DNA from: Erwinia endophytica
GTDB taxonomy: Bacteria > Pseudomonadota > Gammaproteobacteria > Enterobacterales > Enterobacteriaceae
Direction: 5' to 3'
DNA: 64,000 bases
Assembly (NCBI RefSeq): GCF_009295515.1
Contig: NZ_RQVV01000011.1
Span: 124,001 to 188,000, forward strand
This document shows, piece by piece, positions 57,544 to 64,000 of the stretch (position 1 is the first letter of the stretch; each line of letters starts with the position of its first letter). The notes below the pieces were generated by a model. The model searched no databases, was not told the origin of the DNA, and saw only the letters and a program-made list of their open reading frames with translations. Both the position numbers and the translations under genes were made by a program.

Positions 57544-58446
57544 GTGAAAATTGCGCTACTCTCCCGGGACGGTTCGCTTTATTCGTGCAAACGGCTGTTG
57601 CAGGCGGCTCGTGAGCGCGGTCACAGCGTGGAAGTGATTGACCCGCTTTCCTGTTATATGAATATCAACCCGGGTTCATCGGGGATCCATTATCGTGGCA
57701 GGCGGTTGGGCCATTTTGACGCGGTTATCCCGCGCATTGGTTCGGCTATTACCTTTTACGGTACAGCGGTGCTGCGCCAGTTTGAGGTATGTGGCAGTTA
57801 CCCACTCAACGAATCGGTAGCCATCACTCGGGCTCGCGATAAGCTACGTTCGCTGCAATTGCTGGCGCGGCAGGGGATTGACATGCCGGTTACCGGTTTT
57901 GCGCATTCACCGGATGATACCAGCGATCTAATTGAGATGGTTGGCGGTGCCCCACTGGTGGTGAAATTGGTGGAAGGGACGCAAGGGATTGGTGTGGTAC
58001 TGGCTGAAACGCGACAGGCAGCGAAGAGTGTGATTGATGCCTTTCGGGGGCTGAATGCGCATATTCTGGTGCAGGAATTTATTAAGGAAGCGCATGGACG
58101 GGATATTCGCTGCCTGGTCATTGGTGGCGAAGTGGTCGCCGCCATTGAGCGCGAGGCAAAGGAGGGGGATTTCCGTTCCAATCTTCATCGGGGGGGAACG
58201 GCGCGTAGCGTAGAGATTACTGAGCGTGAGCGTGAGATGGCGATCCACGCGACTGCGACCCTGGGGCTGGAGGTGGCCGGGGTGGATATTTTACGTGCCG
58301 CGCGTGGACCGCTGGTGATGGAGGTCAATGCTTCGCCAGGACTGGAAGGGATTGAAAAGACCACGGGTTTGGATATTGCGGCGATGATGATTGCCTGGAT
58401 TGAAGATCAGGCGCAGCCCGGATTCTGTCTGAAAACGGGAGGATGA
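57544..58446 (+). CDS. rimK: Ribosomal protein S6 glutamate ligase RimK
   Basis: A 300-residue ATP-grasp ligase that adds glutamates to the C-terminus of ribosomal protein S6. The same length as E. coli RimK. ATP-grasp features are [19 protein letters not shown], the loop [14 protein letters not shown] and the metal-site [13 protein letters not shown]. The start is GTG with CCGGAGG upstream. It is the third gene of the ybjC operon; ybjN follows after 87 bases and probably has its own promoter. Confidence 0.97.
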   Translation: MKIALLSRDGSLYSCKRLLQAARERGHSVEVIDPLSCYMNINPGSSGIHYRGRRLGHFDAVIPRIGSAITFYGTAVLRQFEVCGSYPLNESVAITRARDKLRSLQLLARQGIDMPVTGFAHSPDDTSDLIEMVGGAPLVVKLVEGTQGIGVVLAETRQAAKSVIDAFRGLNAHILVQEFIKEAHGRDIRCLVIGGEVVAAIEREAKEGDFRSNLHRGGTARSVEITEREREMAIHATATLGLEVAGVDILRAARGPLVMEVNASPGLEGIEKTTGLDIAAMMIAWIEDQAQPGFCLKTGG

Positions 58447-58533
58447 CAATATATTTCTGTGGCAATCATGGTGTTTCAGGGCATTTTTCCGTAAGATATA
58501 GCGCAATTTTAAGGCAGTATGAGATAAATTTAC

Positions 58534-59016
58534 ATGGATTCACTCATCGTTCCAGATATTGATGTCATTCGTCGTTGGCTGGATATGCAAAATATTACCT
58601 GGTTTGAGTGTGACTCCTGTCAGGCGCTTCATCTGCCGCATATGCAGAATTTTGACGGCGTGTTCGATGCGAAGCTCGATTTGCTGGAGAATGTTATTCT
58701 GTTTTCTGCCTCAGCTGAGGTGAAGCCTACCGCGTTAATCCCGTTAGTTGGTGATCTGTCGCAGATCAACGCCAGTTCGCTGACGGTTAAGGCGTTCGTC
58801 GATATCCAGGATGACAATTTGCCTAAATTGATCGTCTGCCAGTCGTTAAGTGTGGCGGCTGGGCTGACGTATGTTCAATTTGTTCATTTTATGAAGCAAA
58901 GTGAAGAACAGATTTCAATGGTGGTAATGGAAGCCTTTGCCAATCATTTGCTGCAACTGGGAGAAGAAGAAGACCGCAGCGAGTTTATCTCTTCACAACA
59001 ACCGATCCTGCATTAA
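58534..59016 (+). CDS. ybjN: YbjN family protein
   Basis: A 160-residue protein of the YbjN family, an alpha/beta fold similar to type III secretion chaperones. E. coli YbjN (158 residues) influences motility, fimbriae and stress response in overexpression studies. The N-terminus (IVPDIDVIRRWLDMQNITWFECDSCQALHLPHM) and middle (SLSVAAGLTYVQFVHFMKQSEEQ) are conserved. The position before potF is as in E. coli. Confidence 0.94.
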   Translation: MDSLIVPDIDVIRRWLDMQNITWFECDSCQALHLPHMQNFDGVFDAKLDLLENVILFSASAEVKPTALIPLVGDLSQINASSLTVKAFVDIQDDNLPKLIVCQSLSVAAGLTYVQFVHFMKQSEEQISMVVMEAFANHLLQLGEEEDRSEFISSQQPILH

Positions 59017-59434
59017 ACACTTTTTATGTCCGGGTCAGCTCCGCATTGGCCCGATGGATATTCTGCCTGGAACCTGTTTCTCCGCTTACCGTTTGCGGCT
59101 ATTTTCCCCAACCTCACCCCGCGATGATTATTTTTTTACGCCCGGATCTGGTCAGACTCTGAGAGTGAGATTATTCTTGCGAAGCTGTTTTTCACTTGCA
59201 ACATCGTTACAGATATAGGTTTTTTATATTTAACAGTAAGGCGAATAATCATTCATTGTATTGTATATCCGTCAGACTTCGTGTTGCCGTTGTGTTGGAG
59301 CCAGCGCTGGCGCTGTTCAACAATGCTTTTGGCGTTTTGCGCCTGTAACCCGAATGATGTTGGCTATATGAGGTCTTAACAGATCCGCTGTCATGACAAG
59401 GCGTAATTATCTCTTTTAGTGAGGATGGGGAACG
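59017..59434. other. Intergenic region before potF
   Basis: These 418 bases hold the potF promoter, which I cannot pin down, and an ERIC-like remnant (59264-59369). No ORF with homology is seen on either strand. Confidence 0.4.
59264..59369. repeat. Diverged ERIC-like repeat before potF
   Basis: The segment begins TATATCCGTCAGACTTCGTG and ends GTAACCCGAATGATGTTGGC then TATAT. Both ends match ERIC termini in degraded form, and the centre (GCCAGCGCTGGC) is palindromic. At about 106 bp it is shorter than a full element. Confidence 0.4.
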
Positions 59435-60544
59435 ATGTTCAACCAAAATAAAAAATGGTTGTCAGCTATGGCTGCTGGGATTCTGATGGCAATTTCCGCT
59501 GGCTCAATAGCGGCTGATAAGACGCTGCATGTTTATAACTGGTCAGATTATATATCACCGGATACCGTACCGAATTTTGAAAAACAGACCGGTATTCACG
59601 TCGTGTACGACGTATTTGATTCCAACGAAGTGTTGGAAGGCAAACTGATGGCGGGCAGCACGGGGTATGACATTGTCGTGCCATCTTCCAGTTTCCTCGC
59701 CCGACAATTGCAGTCAGGGGTATTTCAGCCGCTGGATAAGAGTAAGCTGCCTAATTACAAGAATCTTGATCCTGATCTGCTGAAAAAGTTAGAGCAGCAC
59801 GATCCCGGTAATAAATATGCCATCCCGTATCTGTGGGCGACGACGGGGATCGGCTATAACGTAGATAAAGTAAAAGCCGTGCTGGGCAAAGATGCGCCGG
59901 TCAACAGTTGGGATTTGGTGCTGAAGCCGGAGAATCTTGAAAAGCTGAAGAGCTGCGGAGTGTCTTTCCTTGATGCGCCGGAAGAAATTTTTGCGACGGT
60001 ACTGAATTACCTGGGCAAAGATCCTAACAGCAGCAATCCACAAGATTATTCCACTGCGGCGACTGATTTGCTGCTGAAGTTGCGTCCAAACATTCGTTAT
60101 TTTCATTCTTCCCAGTACATCAACGATTTGGCTAATGGTAACATTTGTGTGGCGATCGGTTGGGCGGGGGACGTGCTACAGGCGAAGAACCGTGCGATTG
60201 AAGCAAAAAATGGCGTGAATATTGCCTACAGCATCCCGAAAGAAGGGGCACTGGCGTTCTTCGATATGTTGGCAATCCCGAAAGATGCCAAAAATGTTGA
60301 TGAAGCCTATCAGTTCCTCAACTATTTGATGGAACCCAAAGTGATCGCGGATATTTCTGACAAGATGTTCTATGCCAACGGTAATAAGGCTTCATTACCT
60401 TTTATTAAGGCTGATATTCGTAACAACCCTGGCATCTTCCCGCCACCCGATACCATGGCGAAATTGTTTGTGTTGAAAGTGCAGGATCCGAAACTCGATC
60501 GGGTGCGTACACGTGCATGGACTAAAGTTAAGAGTGGCAAGTAA
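59435..60544 (+). CDS. potF: Putrescine-binding periplasmic protein PotF
   Basis: A 369-residue periplasmic receptor for putrescine with a signal peptide (basic start, cleavage near GSIAA). The mature start [21 protein letters not shown] is typical of PotD/PotF proteins, and the pocket residues in YNWSDYI and [10 protein letters not shown] are present. GAGGATGGGG lies before the ATG. It is followed by two hairpins before potG. Confidence 0.96.
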   Translation: MFNQNKKWLSAMAAGILMAISAGSIAADKTLHVYNWSDYISPDTVPNFEKQTGIHVVYDVFDSNEVLEGKLMAGSTGYDIVVPSSSFLARQLQSGVFQPLDKSKLPNYKNLDPDLLKKLEQHDPGNKYAIPYLWATTGIGYNVDKVKAVLGKDAPVNSWDLVLKPENLEKLKSCGVSFLDAPEEIFATVLNYLGKDPNSSNPQDYSTAATDLLLKLRPNIRYFHSSQYINDLANGNICVAIGWAGDVLQAKNRAIEAKNGVNIAYSIPKEGALAFFDMLAIPKDAKNVDEAYQFLNYLMEPKVIADISDKMFYANGNKASLPFIKADIRNNPGIFPPPDTMAKLFVLKVQDPKLDRVRTRAWTKVKSGK

Positions 60545-60547
60545 CTG

Positions 60548-60614
60548 AAAAGAGTCTGACTCTTTTTTGACTGAATAACAGAGGTGCCTGACCTGGCCTC
60601 TGTTTTGTTTTTTT
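60548..60614 (+). terminator. Two terminator-like hairpins between potF and potG
   Basis: The first is AAAAGAG-tctga-CTCTTTTTT at 60548-60568. The second pairs CAGAGG with CCTCTG (60579-60602) and is followed by TTTTGTTTTTTTT. Both look rho-independent. As potG, potH and potI have no obvious promoter of their own, these are likely attenuators that give PotF a surplus. Confidence 0.65.
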
Positions 60615-60653
60615 ACGACATGGCTGACAGTTAAACGCCGGAGAGTGATGGAA

Positions 60654-61787
60654 GTGAGCGACGCGATCCCCCGACCGCAGCAAAAAGCAGGTAAGGCATT
60701 AACGCCGCTGCTGGAAATCCGCAATCTGACCAAGTCTTTTGATGGGCAGCATGCGGTTGATGATGTCAACCTGACCATCTATAAAGGTGAGATTTTTGCG
60801 TTGCTGGGCGCTTCTGGCTGTGGGAAATCTACCCTACTGCGGATGCTGGCTGGTTTTGAACCACCGACATCAGGACAGATTATGCTTGATGGCCAGGATC
60901 TTGCCCACGTGCCGCCTTACCAGCGTCCAATTAATATGATGTTTCAGTCCTACGCTCTGTTTCCGCATCTGACGGTTGAGCAGAATATCGCGTTTGGTTT
61001 GAAACAGGACCGTTTGTCGAAAAGTGAGATTAGCAGCCGCGTAGCAGAGATGCTGGCCCTGGTCCACATGCAGGAATATGCCAAACGTAAGCCGCATCAG
61101 CTTTCAGGCGGTCAACGTCAACGTGTGGCGCTGGCGCGTAGTCTGGCCAAGCGGCCAAAGCTGCTGCTACTGGATGAGCCCATGGGCGCGCTGGATAAAA
61201 AACTGCGTGACCGGATGCAACTGGAAGTGGTCGATATCCTTGAACGAGTGGGGGCCACCTGTGTGATGGTGACGCATGACCAGGAGGAGGCAATGACCAT
61301 GGCTGGCCGTATTGCTATCATGAATCGCGGTAAGTTTGTGCAGATTGGCGAACCGGAAGAAATTTACGAACACCCGACGACGCGCTACAGCGCTGAATTT
61401 ATTGGTTCGGTGAATCTGTTTGAAGGCCTGCTGCGTGAACGTCAGGCCGATGGGCTGATCGTCGACAGCCCGGGACTTATTCATCCGCTGAAGGTGGATG
61501 CTGATACCTCCGTCATCGATGGCGTGCCGGTGCATGTGGCGCTGCGTCCGGAAAAGGTCATGTTGTGCACAGACAAGCCGGCTGATGGCTGTAATTTTGC
61601 GGTAGGAGAAGTGGTGCATATTGCCTATCTCGGCGATTTGTCGATTTATCATGTGCGTCTGCCCAGCGGTCTGATGATCAGCGCTCAGTTGCAGAATGCC
61701 CATCGCTTTCGCAAGGGGACGCCGACCTGGGGAGATGAAGTTCGTCTCTGTTGGGACGCGGACAGTTGCGTGGTGTTGACGGTGTAG
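60654..61787 (+). CDS. potG: Putrescine ABC transporter ATP-binding protein PotG
   Basis: A 377-residue ATPase with a C-terminal TOBE domain. Walker A is GASGCGKST, the signature LSGGQRQRVALARSLA and Walker B LLLLDEPMGALDK. I choose the GTG at 60654 because VSDAIPRPQ then lines up with the E. coli start MNDAIPRPQ, giving the same length. An ATG at 60648 and a GTG at 60645 are alternatives near the same GGAG. Confidence 0.95.
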   Translation: MSDAIPRPQQKAGKALTPLLEIRNLTKSFDGQHAVDDVNLTIYKGEIFALLGASGCGKSTLLRMLAGFEPPTSGQIMLDGQDLAHVPPYQRPINMMFQSYALFPHLTVEQNIAFGLKQDRLSKSEISSRVAEMLALVHMQEYAKRKPHQLSGGQRQRVALARSLAKRPKLLLLDEPMGALDKKLRDRMQLEVVDILERVGATCVMVTHDQEEAMTMAGRIAIMNRGKFVQIGEPEEIYEHPTTRYSAEFIGSVNLFEGLLRERQADGLIVDSPGLIHPLKVDADTSVIDGVPVHVALRPEKVMLCTDKPADGCNFAVGEVVHIAYLGDLSIYHVRLPSGLMISAQLQNAHRFRKGTPTWGDEVRLCWDADSCVVLTV

Positions 61788-61797
61788 TGGAGGCGTT

Positions 61798-62760
61798 ATG
61801 AACCCGCATTCTTCAAATACGACTGAACCGCCAGGCCGTCTGTCGGGGCCGCTTCACTCTTTCCTGCGGCGGTTACAGCGTAGACATGGCCGTAAACTGG
61901 TCATCGCGTTACCTTATCTCTGGTTGATCCTGTTGTTCCTGCTGCCGTTTTTGATCGTGCTGAAAATCAGCTTTGCTGATATCGCCCGCGCTATCCCGCC
62001 TTATACTGATTTGCTCAAATGGGCGGATGGCGAGCTGACGATGGTGGTTAATCTGGGCAATTATCTGACGCTGACCGACGATCCACTGTATATCGATGCG
62101 TATCTGCATTCGTTGCAGGTGGCGGCTATTTCAACGGTGATTTGTCTGTTGATTGGTTATCCGCTGGCATGGGCGATAGCGCATAGTCCCCCCTCTACGC
62201 GCAATATCTTGCTGCTGTTGGTTATCCTGCCATCGTGGACATCCTTCCTGGTGCGCGTTTACGCGTGGATGGGGATCCTCAATGATAATGGGGTGCTTAA
62301 TCGTTTTCTGTTGTGGACGGGGATAATCGATCATCCGGTAACGATTCTGTATACCAATCTGGCGGTGTATATCGGCATTGTGTACTGCTATCTACCGTTT
62401 ATGGTATTGCCCATTTACACCGCCCTGACACGTATTGATTATTCGTTAGTGGAAGCCTCGCTGGATTTGGGCGCGCGTCCGTTGAAAACGTTCTTTCGGG
62501 TGATTGTGCCACTGACCAAAGGGGGGATTATCGCGGGGTCTATGTTGGTGTTTATTCCGGCGGTTGGGGAGTACGTTATACCTGAATTACTGGGCGGTCC
62601 GGACAGTATTATGATTGGCCGTGTGTTATGGCAGGAGTTCTTCAATAACCGTGACTGGCCGGTCGCCTCAGCACTGGCGGTGATTATCCTGCTGATCCTG
62701 ATCCTGCCGATTATCTGGTTCCATAAGTATCAGAATAAAACGATAGGGGAGAAGGAATGA
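61798..62760 (+). CDS. potH: Putrescine ABC transporter permease PotH
   Basis: A 320-residue permease with six predicted spans after a longer cytoplasmic N-terminus (residues 1-35). The ATPase contact loop reads VEASLDLGARPLKTFFRVIVP. It forms a heterodimer with PotI. GGAGGCGTT lies before the ATG. Its stop overlaps the potI start (ATGA). Confidence 0.96.
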   Translation: MNPHSSNTTEPPGRLSGPLHSFLRRLQRRHGRKLVIALPYLWLILLFLLPFLIVLKISFADIARAIPPYTDLLKWADGELTMVVNLGNYLTLTDDPLYIDAYLHSLQVAAISTVICLLIGYPLAWAIAHSPPSTRNILLLLVILPSWTSFLVRVYAWMGILNDNGVLNRFLLWTGIIDHPVTILYTNLAVYIGIVYCYLPFMVLPIYTALTRIDYSLVEASLDLGARPLKTFFRVIVPLTKGGIIAGSMLVFIPAVGEYVIPELLGGPDSIMIGRVLWQEFFNNRDWPVASALAVIILLILILPIIWFHKYQNKTIGEKE

Positions 62761-63602
62761 CCTCGTTGCCGACTATTCGTTCGCCGTGGCGTATGGCTAT
62801 TTTGGTGGTGTGTTTTTTCTTTTTGTATGCGCCCATGGTGTTACTGGTGTTTTACTCCTTTAACGCATCGCAACTGGCGGCATGGGAGCATTTCTCCCTG
62901 CACTGGTATAACGTGCTGTTCCATGATGATGCGATGATAAGCGCAGTGACGCTGAGTCTGAGTATCGCGGCGCTGGCGGCTACGGCAGCCTCCGTACTCG
63001 GCACTATCGCCGCGGTGGCGATGGTGCGTTTTGGCCGTTTTAAAGGTTCGACCGGTTTTGCCTTTATGCTGACCGCGCCGCTGGTGATGCCGGATGTAAT
63101 AACCGGTTTGTCGCTGTTGCTGTTATTTGTGGCGATGGGGAATGCTCTGGGCTGGCCAGCAGATCGCGGCATGTTAACCATCTGGCTGGCGCATGTGACC
63201 TTCTGCACGGCGTATGTCGCGGTAGTGATTAACGCCAGATTACGCGAGCTGGATAACTCGATTGAAGAAGCGGCGATGGATCTGGGCGCGACGCCGCTGA
63301 AGGTGTTCTTTGTTATCACCGTACCAATGATTGCTCCCGCGATGGTGACGGGGTGGTTGCTGGCCTTCACGCTGTCGCTGGATGATCTGGTGATTGCCAG
63401 CTTTGTCACCGGACCTGGCGCGACGACCTTGCCAATGCAGATCTTCGCTACCGTGCGACGAGGGGTGAATCCGGAGATTAACGCGTTGGCTTCGCTGATT
63501 TTGTTTGTGGTAGGCATCGTTGGGTTTATTGCCTGGCGGTTGATGGCCCACGAGGAGAAACAGCGGCTGAAGGACCGGCAGAAGGTTTGGAGCGGGCACT
63601 GA
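62757..63602 (+). CDS. potI: Putrescine ABC transporter permease PotI
   Basis: A 281-residue permease with six predicted spans. The ATPase contact loop is IEEAAMDLGATPLKVFFVITVP. The periplasmic segment and the N-terminal span (MAILVVCFFFLYAPMVLLVF) fit PotC/PotI proteins. It is the last gene of potFGHI, coupled to potH. Confidence 0.96.
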   Translation: MTSLPTIRSPWRMAILVVCFFFLYAPMVLLVFYSFNASQLAAWEHFSLHWYNVLFHDDAMISAVTLSLSIAALAATAASVLGTIAAVAMVRFGRFKGSTGFAFMLTAPLVMPDVITGLSLLLLFVAMGNALGWPADRGMLTIWLAHVTFCTAYVAVVINARLRELDNSIEEAAMDLGATPLKVFFVITVPMIAPAMVTGWLLAFTLSLDDLVIASFVTGPGATTLPMQIFATVRRGVNPEINALASLILFVVGIVGFIAWRLMAHEEKQRLKDRQKVWSGH

Positions 63603-63668
63603 GGGTAGGGCGTTGGTCACACGGACGAGGTTAAATCCACTTTATGGCGCGGTGGCGGTGAAGTGAAA

Positions 63669-63693
63669 ACCGGCGCAGTAGATCGGCGCCGGT
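63669..63693 (+). terminator. Hairpin after potI
   Basis: ACCGGCGC pairs perfectly with GCGCCGGT over a 9-base loop, 66 bases after the potI stop. It has no T tract, so termination may need Rho. Confidence 0.5.
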
Positions 63694-63710
63694 AAGGTAG
63701 ACCTGATCAG

Positions 63711-63793
63711 GGACGCTGTGCATTTGGGGATCTGGGAGGGGGCTCCATACTGCAAGCACCCATCTTGCTGCGCCAAAGGGGACAACAGCGTCC
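63711..63793. ncRNA. Candidate structured RNA or palindromic element
   Basis: A closing stem of 9 perfect base pairs, GGACGCTGT (63711-63719) with ACAGCGTCC (63785-63793), encloses a TTTGG/CCAAA stem. Inside that are two small hairpins, GGAG-gggg-CTCC and GCAAG-cacccat-CTTGC. The result looks like a multi-branched RNA of 83 bases. It lies between convergent genes, so it could also be a 3' UTR or a small mobile palindrome. I recognise no known family. Confidence 0.4.
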
Positions 63794-63805
63794 AGGGGAA
63801 GACGA

Positions 63806-64000
63806 TTATCCCAGCACCTTCACTACGCAGGCTTTGAATATCTTAATGCCTATTGGCAGCGAGTTCAGATCAAAATGCATATCCGGGTGATGCAGGCCTG
63901 GCACCAGACCGGTTCCCAACCCCCAGAACCCTGATTTGATCTGTGGACGCTGCACGGCATAGTGGAAGAAGTCTTCGCTGCCTGGTGTGGAACGTACCGG
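63806..64000 (-). CDS. M20-family amidohydrolase, C-terminal fragment
   Basis: The last 64 residues of a gene that enters from beyond the window. The segment GSEDFFHYAVQRPQIKSGFW and the following GLGTGLVPGLHHPDMHFD match the C-terminal metal-site region of M20 amidohydrolases (SEDF and a final HHPDMxF). The stop is TAA at 63808-63806. It is a different subtype from the M20 protein at 6490-7647, which has SEDFACMLE and LHNAHYDF there. Confidence 0.75.
   Translation of the reverse strand, partial: PVRSTPGSEDFFHYAVQRPQIKSGFWGLGTGLVPGLHHPDMHFDLNSLPIGIKIFKACVVKVLG

Noticed and set aside
62852-63517. A 221-codon open frame antisense to potI
   Set aside because: A low-complexity Ala/Ser/Thr/Ile composition and full overlap with a well-conserved permease gene show that it is a shadow.
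63711-63793. Integron attC site
   Set aside because: The core sites RYYYAAC and GTTRRRY are not present at the ends of the palindrome, and there is no integrase or gene cassette nearby.
1-64000. CRISPR arrays, prophage genes, transposases, rRNA or tRNA genes
   Set aside because: I looked for regular spaced repeats, phage structural or integrase genes, IS transposases and structural RNA genes and found none.

Overview
The window is a 64 kb stretch of an Enterobacterales chromosome. The backbone follows the order of the Escherichia coli 17-19 min region: dinG-ybiB, rlmF, glnHPQ, ybiI, dps, rhtA, ompX, mntS, mntR, ybiT, moeAB, iaaA-gsiABCD, rimO, dacC, ybjG, ybjL, ybjM, grxA, ybjC-nfsA-rimK-ybjN and potFGHI. 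The proteins align closely with their E. coli counterparts as I remember them. Three ERIC-like repeats (one clear, two degenerate) also point to this order. An Erwinia/Pantoea/Serratia-type relative is likely, but I cannot name the genus.

Layout. Positions 1-2370 hold the start of a probable iron-containing alcohol dehydrogenase, a guanidinobutyrase-type ureohydrolase and a divergent LysR regulator. dinG-ybiB (2.5-5.7 kb) follow a clear LexA box. From 5.8 to 23.3 kb the backbone is interrupted by a histidine-utilisation (hut) island. It contains hutH-hutU, hutC, hutF-hutD, hutI-hutG, a second HutC-type regulator, a polar amino acid ABC transporter and a second HutH-like protein. A flavin-reductase-like gene lies on each side, and an M20 amidohydrolase lies downstream of hutU. 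From 23.5 to 31.2 kb come rlmF, the glutamine transporter, stress genes and the manganese pair mntS/mntR. From 31.5 to 37.5 kb are a three-gene EmrA/EmrB/OprM-type efflux operon and a sugar-porter transporter. The rest is backbone up to the putrescine transporter potFGHI, followed by a strongly structured intergenic segment and the C-terminus of another M20 peptidase.

How the genes work together. HutH, HutU, HutI, HutF and HutG form a complete five-step histidine-to-glutamate route that passes through formylglutamate, instead of the formiminoglutamase route of classical enterics. HutC-like palindromes (TTGTnTAnACAA type) lie in front of hutH, hutC, hutF/hutI, the second hutC and the transporter operon, so the island looks like one regulon with two paralogous regulators.

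Main point of interest. The HutH-like protein at 21078-22613 lacks exactly the Ala-Ser-Gly tripeptide that forms the MIO cofactor of histidine ammonia-lyase, and the alignment on both sides is otherwise gap-free. It sits in its own transporter operon. I suggest it eliminates trimethylamine from a histidine betaine (hercynine or ergothioneine), a reaction that does not need MIO; this is inference. Other points are a 41-codon mntS whose 3' end runs through the ompX terminator, tandem MntR boxes, a perfect CRP-type palindrome before grxA, and a possible structured RNA at 63711-63793.
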